From an uncultured Treponema sp. (GTDB lineage Bacteria > Spirochaetota > Spirochaetia > Treponematales > Treponemataceae), in the NCBI GenBank assembly GCA_937900125.1, contig CALCEK010000279.1, positions 1 to 5,216 of the forward strand: a DNA stretch of 5,216 nucleotides. The letters run 5' to 3'. The translations under genes and the position numbers were made by a program. The notes under the pieces were generated by a model. That model worked only from the letters and a program-made list of their open reading frames with translations. It ran no database searches and was not told the origin of the DNA. This document shows, one piece after another, positions 1 through 5,216 of this stretch; the stretch's first letter is position 1; every line of letters starts with the position of its first letter.

Positions 1-690
1 GTTCTTGAAATTGCTCCAGAAATTACATTTATCATAATTGACAGATTGTTTGGCGGTTCGGGCGACACTGGCGGAAAGGTGAATCGTGATTTAACCGATA
101 TAGAACAATCTGTAATGGAAGGAATTATTGTTCGCATTCTGGCAAATATGCGCGAAGCTTGGACACAAGTAATTGACTTGCGACCTCGTTTGCAGCAAAT
201 AGAAACAAATCCCCAATTTGCTCAAATCGTTCCACCAAGTGAAATGGTTATTCTTGTTACACTTGAAATCAAAATTGGCGAAGAAGCAGGAATGATGAAC
301 ATTTGTATTCCGTACATCACCATTGAACCAATAGTTTCAAAATTGTCATCACAATTCTGGTTTAGTTCCGTACGACGTTCTTCCACAACGCAGTATTTGG
401 GAACTTTAAAAGAAAAGTTGTCTGATGTTGAAATGGAAATTGTTGCAGAAATTGGTTCGTTGAATGTACCGATAAAAGATGTTTTAAATCTCCATGTAGG
501 CGACACCATTCGCTTGCAGGATACAAAAATAACAGACCCGCTTACACTTGGCGTTGGAAATGTCAAGAAATTCTATTGTCAACCTGGTGTTATCGGAAAA
601 AAGATGGCAGTTCAGATTATTGGCAAAATAGAAGAAACGGAAAATGAAGAATTTGAAGAATTGACTGCTGAAGGAGAAGAATCTATATGA
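1..690 (+). CDS. fliM: Flagellar motor switch protein FliM, 5'-truncated by the window edge
   Basis: FliM is a C-ring switch protein that links FliG to the FliN/FliY ring and responds to CheY-P at the cytoplasmic face of the motor. The frame is open from base 1, so the gene starts upstream; a TTG at 46 is an internal Leu codon, because typical FliM sequence (EIAPEITFIIIDRLFGG) precedes and spans it. The 229 visible residues hold the end of the CheC-like middle domain, including the GGSG motif (fragment residues 18-21) of the FliG-binding surface, then the stretch around NPQFAQIVPPSEMV (70-83), and a C-terminal SpoA/FliN-like domain (about 155-210, VPIKDVLNLHVGDTI). Full-length FliM is roughly 330-350 residues, so about the first third is missing, including the expected N-terminal CheY-P-binding peptide. 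The tail after residue 210 is very acidic (10 Glu in 19). The stop overlaps the fliY start by 4 bp (ATGA), so translation is probably coupled. Confidence 0.97.
   Translation, partial: VLEIAPEITFIIIDRLFGGSGDTGGKVNRDLTDIEQSVMEGIIVRILANMREAWTQVIDLRPRLQQIETNPQFAQIVPPSEMVILVTLEIKIGEEAGMMNICIPYITIEPIVSKLSSQFWFSSVRRSSTTQYLGTLKEKLSDVEMEIVAEIGSLNVPIKDVLNLHVGDTIRLQDTKITDPLTLGVGNVKKFYCQPGVIGKKMAVQIIGKIEETENEEFEELTAEGEESI
672..676 (+). promoter_or_regulatory. Ribosome binding site for fliY inside the fliM 3' end
   Basis: AGGAG lies 10 bases before the fliY ATG at 687, within the last fliM codons that encode the acidic tail. With the ATGA overlap it supports this start and coupled translation. Confidence 0.7.
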
Positions 691-1862
691 GTGAAGGTGC
701 AATTTCCCAAGAAGAAATCGATGCGTTACTGTCTGGCGTAGACAGTGGAGGACTAAGTTCCGTAGGTTCCTCATCTGGAGGTGATTCTCATCTTGATGTT
801 GAAACGCTAAAAAAATTTGCTACTGGGCTAAAAGACAAAGTTGCTTCAAACATTGGAACAATGACTGGTGTTGAAGTTACCGCTGACGCTCCAACGGTAG
901 AAACGTTAAACCGCGACCAATTATTTGCAAAAGTTCCAGAAATGGTCGTTGCTGTTATGGCGGATTTTACCACGGGTCTAAGTGGCGACCACTTGTTTAT
1001 CTTAGCTCCAGAATTTGCGCAAAAAATCGTAAGTCTTGTCACAAAAGAAGAAGGCTCTGAACTTGACGAAATGGCTCTATCTGTTGTAACAGAAATGGTT
1101 TCAACGGTTTCAGGTGCAGAAATTACAGATTTAAGTGGCGGTGGAAAGCTTCCAGGACTTGCAACTAATACGCCAGAGGCAGTTCATCAGCCAAAAGCGG
1201 TAATTAGACTTCCACAAGGAAATTTTGCATTATTCTCTTATCCGCTTACAATAGAGGGAACTTCTTACACTCTGTGGGAAGCGATAAGCAATCCTGTTGC
1301 AGAAGGAATTATAAAATCTTTAGGTGGTGGAGCAAAACCAGCTCCTGCGCCAAGCCCAGCACCTAGTGCAGATGCAAGCGCAATGGGAATGGGCGGAATG
1401 CCTAACCAAGCGCAATATGCACAGCCAATGATGGGAATGTCGCAGCCGATGGGTATGCCACAACAAATGGGCGGAATGCAAATGGGAATGGTTCCAAATC
1501 AAATGATGCAAGGAGGCATGGGAATGCAGCCAATGATGAATACGCCGAACGTGCAGTCTTTGCAGTTCCCTAATTTACAGCCTGGTGGCGGAATGACGGA
1601 GCAGGGCAATATTAGCTTGATTATGGATGTCTTTATGGAAATGACGGTCGAATTAGGTCGTACCAAAAAGACTATCAAAGACATTCTTGGAATGGGAGAA
1701 GGCACCATTATTGAGCTTGATAAACTTGCTGGTGAACCAGTAGATATTTTAGTAAACCATAAACCTATTGCAAAAGGTGAAGTTGTTGTCATTGATGAAA
1801 ACTTCGGTGTTCGCGTTACAGAGATTCTTCCTGCACTTGAACACGTTACAAGCCAAATGTAA
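687..1862 (+). CDS. fliY: Flagellar motor switch protein FliY (CheC-like domain plus C-terminal FliN domain)
   Basis: FliY is a C-ring component that combines a FliN domain with a CheC-like domain and takes the place of short FliN. In order, the 391-residue protein has: an N-terminal peptide with EIDALLSG (10-17), the same type of motif that binds CheY-P in FliM and FliY; a Gly/Ser linker (17-34); a CheC-like domain (about 38-212); a low-complexity linker rich in Met, Gly, Gln and Pro (about 213-303); and a SpoA/FliN domain (about 308-383; ELGRTKKTIKDILGMGEGTI, then EPVDILVN and GEVVVIDENFGVRVTEI). By my alignment the CheC phosphatase motif D/S-x3-E-x2-N is degenerate: E39/K43/T46 at the first site, and S132/E136/S139 (Asn replaced by Ser) at the second. 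A structural rather than phosphatase role is therefore likely, but that is inference. The ATG start is supported by AGGAG and the overlap with fliM. No separate fliN is present here. Confidence 0.95.
   Translation: MSEGAISQEEIDALLSGVDSGGLSSVGSSSGGDSHLDVETLKKFATGLKDKVASNIGTMTGVEVTADAPTVETLNRDQLFAKVPEMVVAVMADFTTGLSGDHLFILAPEFAQKIVSLVTKEEGSELDEMALSVVTEMVSTVSGAEITDLSGGGKLPGLATNTPEAVHQPKAVIRLPQGNFALFSYPLTIEGTSYTLWEAISNPVAEGIIKSLGGGAKPAPAPSPAPSADASAMGMGGMPNQAQYAQPMMGMSQPMGMPQQMGGMQMGMVPNQMMQGGMGMQPMMNTPNVQSLQFPNLQPGGGMTEQGNISLIMDVFMEMTVELGRTKKTIKDILGMGEGTIIELDKLAGEPVDILVNHKPIAKGEVVVIDENFGVRVTEILPALEHVTSQM
1383..1538 (+). repeat. Methionine-rich low-complexity segment within fliY
   Basis: This stretch encodes FliY residues 233-284, in which 18 of 52 residues are Met and most others are Gly, Gln or Pro. 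Short units such as MGMGGM, QPMMGM and MGGMQMGM recur. The 13-mer AATGGGCGGAATG occurs twice (1388-1400 and 1466-1478), 78 bp or 26 codons apart. It is an imperfect in-frame repeat linking the CheC-like and FliN domains, so its length may vary between strains. Confidence 0.85.
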
Positions 1863-1880
1863 AACGGATATGATTTATGG

Positions 1881-2573
1881 GTGGGGGATTTTACGTTTAA
1901 TATAAAGAAAGTATTTTTTTGTGCAAGTGTATTTTGCATTTTTACATTTGCACCTATTTTCTCACAAGAATCCGATTCTCAAGTTGTTGCAGAATCGGAC
2001 TTTTCTGATTCTGAAGAACAAAACTTTCAAGATGAAAGCCAAATCATTTTGGGAAGCCAAAGTCAAAATCAGCAAATAAATCGCTCAAATACAACTAGAG
2101 AAAGCACAGCGTGGGTTTTTGCGCGAATGTTGATTGTTTTGGCTATAGTTTTGGCAATTATTTACCTTTTGACGCGCCTTTTAAAACGAAATATCGCGCC
2201 TGGTGCTGAAAATGACCCATTTTTGCGCAAAGTTTCTTCCATTACATTGTCGCCAGGAAAAACCGCACAAATTGTTACTTTAATTGATAAAGCCTACCTT
2301 GTTGGAGTTTCAGACAATGGTGTTTCGCTTTTAGCTGAAATAACTGATAAAGAACTTATTGACGCAATGAATTTGTATGCAGACAAACAAGGAAATTCTC
2401 CCCGCCCAAAAAATTTCGCTGAAATTTTGGAGCTTTTTATGCCCACATCAAACTCAGCAAAAAGAAAAAATGCTTCAGTAAACAAAAATATTTTTTCTGA
2501 TGGGGCAAACGAAGAAATAATTGAATCGCTAAAACGGCAAAGTGAGCGTCTACACGAGGGGGATGCAGAATGA
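1881..2573 (+). CDS. fliO: Flagellar biosynthesis protein FliO (FliO/FliZ family)
   Basis: FliO is a membrane chaperone-like factor that helps assemble FliP in the flagellar export apparatus. The 230-residue frame starts at GTG 1881. It has a signal-peptide-like segment (KK at 9-10, hydrophobic 11-27, possible cleavage near FSQ), an acidic Ser/Gln/Asn-rich region predicted to be periplasmic (about 29-76), one membrane helix (about 78-98, then basic LLKRN), and a cytoplasmic domain with the FliO-type stretch LSPGKTAQIVTLIDKAYLVG (123-142) followed by GVSLLAEI. The C-terminus (about 185-230) is charged and probably flexible. The family is weakly conserved, so the call rests on topology, this motif and the place just before fliP. 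The start is uncertain: GTG is the only standard ATG/GTG start in frame upstream of the signal peptide and lacks a good Shine-Dalgarno sequence, while ATGs at 1870 and 1877 are out of frame. The stop overlaps fliP (ATGA). Confidence 0.85.
   Translation: MGDFTFNIKKVFFCASVFCIFTFAPIFSQESDSQVVAESDFSDSEEQNFQDESQIILGSQSQNQQINRSNTTRESTAWVFARMLIVLAIVLAIIYLLTRLLKRNIAPGAENDPFLRKVSSITLSPGKTAQIVTLIDKAYLVGVSDNGVSLLAEITDKELIDAMNLYADKQGNSPRPKNFAEILELFMPTSNSAKRKNASVNKNIFSDGANEEIIESLKRQSERLHEGDAE
2556..2562 (+). promoter_or_regulatory. Ribosome binding site for fliP
   Basis: GAGGGGG lies 7 bases before the fliP ATG at 2570, within the last codons of fliO. The ATG at 2563 is in a different frame and too close to this site, so 2570 is preferred; that start also leads directly into a signal peptide. 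Confidence 0.75.
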
Positions 2574-3388
2574 AAAGCCGTACAAAAGCCCTTGTTTGCA
2601 TATTTTTGTTCACATTTGTTCCAGTTCTCGCATTTTCGCAAAGTTCAAATTTTCCCGAAGGTTCAACGCGCGGAAATACAGAAATGTCAGAAGGAAGCAC
2701 TGGAATCATTTTTCCAAATATAACTTTTAGCGCAACAGCACCACAGACGGGCGAAGAAGTTGCATTTAGTGTTCAACTTTTACTTTTACTTTCACTTTTG
2801 ACCCTTGCGCCAAGTTTAATTTTGCTTGTTACTTGTTTTTTGCGCTTTTCAATCGTTTTGGATTTTATAAAACGAGCATTGTCCCTTCAGCAAGTGCCTC
2901 CAACCGCAGTTTTAAACGGAATCGCGCTTTTTATGACACTTTTTTGTATGTGGCCAACTTTTGAAACTGTTTACAATAACGCTTTTAAGCCACTTTCAGA
3001 TGGAGAAATCGGGCTTGAACGCGCGTATGAAGAAGCAGAAAAACCTATACGTTTGTTTATGTATCGTCAAATGGACGGAGATGATTCTTACATAAGAACA
3101 TTTATGGAAATGGCTCGCCTAAATCGTCCAAACACGCTTGCAGATGTTCCAACATACATTTTAATTCCCGCATACATTTTGCATGAATTAACGGTTGCCT
3201 TTAAAATTGGGGTTTTGCTTTACATTCCATTTATAGTTATAGATATGGTTGTAGCAAGCATACTTATGAGTATGGGTATGATGATGCTTCCGCCAGTGCA
3301 AATTTCTATGCCGTTTAAGCTTATGCTTTTTGTTTTAGTTGACGGCTGGGGGCTTCTTACTCAGCAACTATTTTTGAGTGTTTTGTAA
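2570..3388 (+). CDS. fliP: Flagellar export gate protein FliP
   Basis: FliP is the main subunit of the FliP-FliQ-FliR export gate in the inner membrane, through which unfolded flagellar proteins pass. The 272-residue protein has a cleavable-looking signal peptide (basic start, hydrophobic 7-22, likely cut near AFS at 21-23), a periplasmic stretch (about 24-65), then family hallmarks: LLTLAPSLILLVTCFLRFSI (76-95), LQQVPPTAVLNGIALFMTLF (106-125), the FliP signature PAYILHELTVAFKIG (200-214), and MSMGMMMLPPVQISMPFK (233-250). The MMM at 237-239 corresponds to the methionine loop known to gasket the pore. The C-terminus ends with LFVLVDGWGLLTQQL. Length fits Gram-negative FliP with a signal peptide. 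It overlaps fliO by 4 bp and has its own strong ribosome binding site. Confidence 0.98.
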   Translation: MKSRTKALVCIFLFTFVPVLAFSQSSNFPEGSTRGNTEMSEGSTGIIFPNITFSATAPQTGEEVAFSVQLLLLLSLLTLAPSLILLVTCFLRFSIVLDFIKRALSLQQVPPTAVLNGIALFMTLFCMWPTFETVYNNAFKPLSDGEIGLERAYEEAEKPIRLFMYRQMDGDDSYIRTFMEMARLNRPNTLADVPTYILIPAYILHELTVAFKIGVLLYIPFIVIDMVVASILMSMGMMMLPPVQISMPFKLMLFVLVDGWGLLTQQLFLSVL

Positions 3389-3398
3389 AAGTTCTAAC

Positions 3399-3406
3399 GG
3401 GAGGGG
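3399..3406 (+). promoter_or_regulatory. Ribosome binding site for fliQ
   Basis: GGGAGGGG lies 6 bases before the fliQ ATG at 3413. It sits in the 24-bp gap after fliP, so unlike most junctions in this operon it is not inside an upstream gene. It should allow efficient independent initiation. Confidence 0.8.
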
Positions 3407-3412
3407 TAAAAT

Positions 3413-3679
3413 ATGGAACTTGTTGACCTTGTATTTTTAATGCAAGAGGGAATTCGGATTGTTTTTCAGATATGCGCTCCTGTTTTGGGAGCTGCGTTGA
3501 TAATTGGTCTGATTGTTGCTATTTTTCAGGCAACAACGTCAATTCAGGAACAAACTTTAACCTTTTTGCCAAAACTTTTTACAATTCTGTTAATGCTTAT
3601 GTTGCTTGGTTCTGGAATGTTTACGGTAATGCGCGAATACGCTATGCGCCTTTTCCAAATGATTTCACAAATTGCGTAA
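3413..3679 (+). CDS. fliQ: Flagellar export gate protein FliQ
   Basis: FliQ is the small two-helix subunit that packs around FliP and FliR in the type III export gate. At 88 residues it has the family's usual length. Two hydrophobic helical hairpin segments (about 14-40 and 51-72) flank the conserved cytoplasmic loop IFQATTSIQEQTLTFLPK (37-54), which is the clearest FliQ signature; APVLGAALIIGLIVA precedes it. The start is fixed by a strong Shine-Dalgarno sequence and by the fit to family length. It sits between fliP and fliR, the standard order. A second open frame overlapping at 3472-3705 has no family resemblance and is a shadow. Confidence 0.97.
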   Translation: MELVDLVFLMQEGIRIVFQICAPVLGAALIIGLIVAIFQATTSIQEQTLTFLPKLFTILLMLMLLGSGMFTVMREYAMRLFQMISQIA

Positions 3680-3682
3680 TAA

Positions 3683-4504
3683 ATGTTAGACAAAATCGTT
3701 TATAGCGCACCAGTTTTTGTTTTGGTGTTTGCGCGATGTATTGCATTGATTATGACGCTTCCTCTTTTTTCTGCCCGCTCGATTTCCCGAATGGCAAAAA
3801 TCGCGTTGGGACTTTATATGGCGTATTTTATTTTTCCGCAAGTATCATTAGCACAAGGAACTTTTTCTTCCTATGCGCCGTTTATCACAAAAGAAGGAAA
3901 TTTCAATGTTGATTTTTTGTTTCTTGTTGCAGGAGAAGCAATAATCGGCATAATTATAGGGCTTTTTATACAAATAATTTTTGCCGCCTTTAGCACAGCG
4001 GGACAATTTTTTGCTTTTCAGATGGGATTAAGCGCAAGCGAAGTTTACGACGCAATGAGCCAAGTTGAAAATCCTCTTATGGGGCAATATTTTAATCTGA
4101 TTGCAATGTTGATTTTTTTACAAAATGCTTGGTTTCAGCGAATTTTTGTTGGAGCTTTAAGTTCTAGTTTTCAAGCCATAAACGCTTTTGCCATTGTTGA
4201 ACACTCAGACGCTTTGCTTTCTTTTATGCTGTCTTCGCTAAGTCTACTTTTTAAGGATTCTTTGGTGATTGCGCTTCCACTTATGGGAACACTTTTTTTA
4301 ATAAACGTTACAATGGGAATTTTGGGAAAAGCAGCACCGCAAATGAATTTGCTTTCTGAAGGATTTCCGATTCTTATTCTTACCGCTTTTTTCCTCATAA
4401 CTATTCTTATGCCACAATTGTGTGATTTTTTTGTTGACAGTTTTGCACAAGGCTTTAAACAAATTGAACGCCTTCTTACAGAATTAAGCGGAGGAGGAAT
4501 CTAA
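3683..4504 (+). CDS. fliR: Flagellar export gate protein FliR
   Basis: FliR is a single-copy subunit of the export gate, structurally like a fused FliP plus FliQ unit, in the inner membrane. The 273 residues have several hydrophobic segments (about 9-29, 38-56, 77-104, 134-158, 176-210, 225-248) and conserved stretches: GQFFAFQMGLSASEVYDAMS (107-126), NPLMGQYFNLIAMLIFL (130-146) and GILGKAAPQMNLLSEGFPI (212-230). Length is typical for the family. The ATG lies 3 bp after the fliQ stop, and the bases before it (TTGCGTAATAA) contain no Shine-Dalgarno match, so initiation probably depends on ribosomes finishing fliQ. The C-terminal Ser-Gly-Gly-Gly-Ile is encoded by the GGAGGAGG that serves flhB. 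The stop overlaps flhB by one base (TAATG). Confidence 0.97.
   Translation: MLDKIVYSAPVFVLVFARCIALIMTLPLFSARSISRMAKIALGLYMAYFIFPQVSLAQGTFSSYAPFITKEGNFNVDFLFLVAGEAIIGIIIGLFIQIIFAAFSTAGQFFAFQMGLSASEVYDAMSQVENPLMGQYFNLIAMLIFLQNAWFQRIFVGALSSSFQAINAFAIVEHSDALLSFMLSSLSLLFKDSLVIALPLMGTLFLINVTMGILGKAAPQMNLLSEGFPILILTAFFLITILMPQLCDFFVDSFAQGFKQIERLLTELSGGGI
4490..4497 (+). promoter_or_regulatory. Ribosome binding site for flhB inside the fliR 3' end
   Basis: GGAGGAGG lies 6 bases before the flhB ATG at 4504. It is read in frame as Gly codons at the end of FliR, so one sequence serves both genes and supports this flhB start. Confidence 0.8.
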
Positions 4505-5216
4505 TGGCAGCATTGGATTTACAATGGTTTAGTGCAGAAGATGAAGGGAAAACCGAAGAACCTTCAGAAACAAAACTCCGTAAAGCACGCGAAGAAGAAG
4601 GCAGACTTCCAAAAAGTCAAGAATTAAACAGTACGCTTGTTTTTTTGTTTTGTGCACTACTTTTAATCGCACTTTCTCCTTGGATTGAACACAAAATAGA
4701 AGAAATGATGATTTTTTATTTTCAAAACGCAACACAAAGTCAAATTGACGACAGAAAATTTGCATACGCATTTATTCGATACCTTACACTCATTGTTCTT
4801 CCATTTGTTTCAGTTGGGGCTATTGCTGGAATTGTTGGAAACATTGTTCAAAACAAGGGATTTTTGTACGCACCTAAAATAATTCAGCCAAAATTCAACA
4901 AAATTGTTCCTCATTTTGGGCAATATTTTAAACGCACAATTTTTTCGCGCGAAGGACTTTTGAACATCGCAAAATCAATAATAAAAGTTGTCATTATTGC
5001 CATTGTCGCTTTTGTTTTAATCAGAAGTAACTTGGAAACGCTTTTAGAAATGCTCCACACAGGTGGGGCGGCGTTGGCTATGCGCGGAATTGGACGAATT
5101 GTTGCTCAACTTTTAATAATTTCTTCTATTATATTGCTATTTTTTGGCGTTTTAGATTACTTTCTGATTCAAAAACCGCAATTTATGGAAAGTATGAAAA
5201 TGACAAAGCAAGAGGT
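4504..5216 (+). CDS. flhB: Flagellar export specificity switch FlhB, 3'-truncated by the window edge
   Basis: FlhB is the export-apparatus membrane protein that joins the FliPQR gate and switches secretion from rod/hook to filament substrates after self-cleavage. The window holds 237 full codons with no stop. Visible features are the conserved cytoplasmic N-terminus (KTEEPSETKLRKAREEEGRL at 16-35, then PKSQEL), hydrophobic segments (about 42-58, 91-115, 157-173, 198-220), and the family stretches GFLYAPKIIQPKFNKIVPHF (119-138) and LDYFLIQKPQFMESMKMTKQ (217-236). The last leads into the KQEVK-type linker before the C-terminal domain. Family members are about 350-380 residues, so the cytoplasmic domain with the NPTH autocleavage site lies beyond the window and cannot be judged. 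The start is set by GGAGGAGG and the TAATG overlap with fliR. Confidence 0.97.
   Translation, partial: MAALDLQWFSAEDEGKTEEPSETKLRKAREEEGRLPKSQELNSTLVFLFCALLLIALSPWIEHKIEEMMIFYFQNATQSQIDDRKFAYAFIRYLTLIVLPFVSVGAIAGIVGNIVQNKGFLYAPKIIQPKFNKIVPHFGQYFKRTIFSREGLLNIAKSIIKVVIIAIVAFVLIRSNLETLLEMLHTGGAALAMRGIGRIVAQLLIISSIILLFFGVLDYFLIQKPQFMESMKMTKQE

Noticed and set aside
46..48. TTG as the start of the first gene
   Set aside because: The frame is open upstream to base 1 and encodes conserved FliM sequence before this codon, so it is an internal Leu.
1320..1511. His/Trp-rich antisense frame opposite the Met-rich linker
   Set aside because: The His and Trp residues are the reverse complement of the repeated ATG and CCA codons of FliY; it is a composition artefact.
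1499..1939. Long antisense open frame opposite fliY and the fliY-fliO junction
   Set aside because: It lies opposite strongly recognisable coding sequence, its translation resembles no family I know, and no start signal supports it. The same holds for the other antisense frames (222-566, 484-774, 788-1042, 2294-2641, 2437-2709, 4171-4398, 4529-4771).
1908..1965. Lipoprotein signal in FliO, or in FliP near 2597
   Set aside because: The cysteines sit within the hydrophobic core or too near the N-terminus, and the residues before them do not fit a lipobox.
2222..2231. Palindrome TTTGCGCAAA in fliO as an operator
   Set aside because: It is a single short palindrome inside coding sequence (Leu-Arg-Lys region) with no promoter nearby; chance is the simplest explanation.
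2542..2730. Small + strand frame overlapping the fliO-fliP junction
   Set aside because: Both fliO and fliP read through this region in other frames with clear family motifs; the small frame has none.
3381..3390. TTTTGTAAAA at the end of fliP as a terminator
   Set aside because: The stem would be four A-T pairs with a 2-base loop and no following T-run; it is mainly the Leu codon and stop. The downstream genes clearly belong to the same operon.
3472..3705. Second + strand frame overlapping fliQ and the fliR start
   Set aside because: It is out of frame with the conserved FliQ sequence, rich in Trp, Cys and Asn, and has no ribosome binding site or family resemblance.

Overview
This window is an internal slice of a spirochete flagellar operon, most likely from a Treponema-like bacterium. 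All seven genes lie on the + strand and are packed nearly end to end: fliM (5' end missing), fliY, fliO, fliP, fliQ, fliR and flhB (3' end missing). I base the Treponema assignment on gene order, on the long FliY-type (CheC-like plus FliN) switch protein in place of a short FliN, and on the wording of the FliM and FliY proteins. The order matches what I recall of the T. pallidum fla operon (fliM, fliY, a FliO/FliZ-like ORF, fliP, fliQ, fliR, flhB). The DNA is moderately AT-rich. The species cannot be named from the sequence alone.

Layout. Positions 1-690 carry the last 229 codons of FliM, whose stop overlaps the fliY start (ATGA). fliY (687-1862) ends 18 bp before fliO (1881-2573). The fliO stop overlaps the fliP start (ATGA). 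After fliP (2570-3388) comes the longest gap, 24 bp, with a strong Shine-Dalgarno sequence for fliQ (3413-3679). fliR (3683-4504) begins 3 bp after fliQ and has no visible ribosome binding site. flhB (4504 to beyond 5216) overlaps the fliR stop by one base (TAATG), and its ribosome binding site lies inside the last codons of fliR. There is no gene-free stretch over 30 bp, and no RNA gene, mobile element, CRISPR array or convincing promoter.

How the genes work together. FliM and FliY build the cytoplasmic C-ring (switch complex) that receives CheY-P and sets rotation direction. FliO helps assemble FliP. FliP, FliQ and FliR form the export gate of the flagellar type III secretion system, and FlhB joins that gate as the substrate-specificity switch. 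In spirochetes the resulting flagella are periplasmic.

The region is a core housekeeping operon and I see no undescribed system in it. The points worth a second look are finer: a FliY whose CheC-type phosphatase motifs look degenerate, a very methionine-rich FliY linker, an uncertain fliO start next to a run of five Gs, a hairpin with a following T-run early in fliO, a second hairpin early in fliY, and uneven ribosome binding sites across the export-gate genes.
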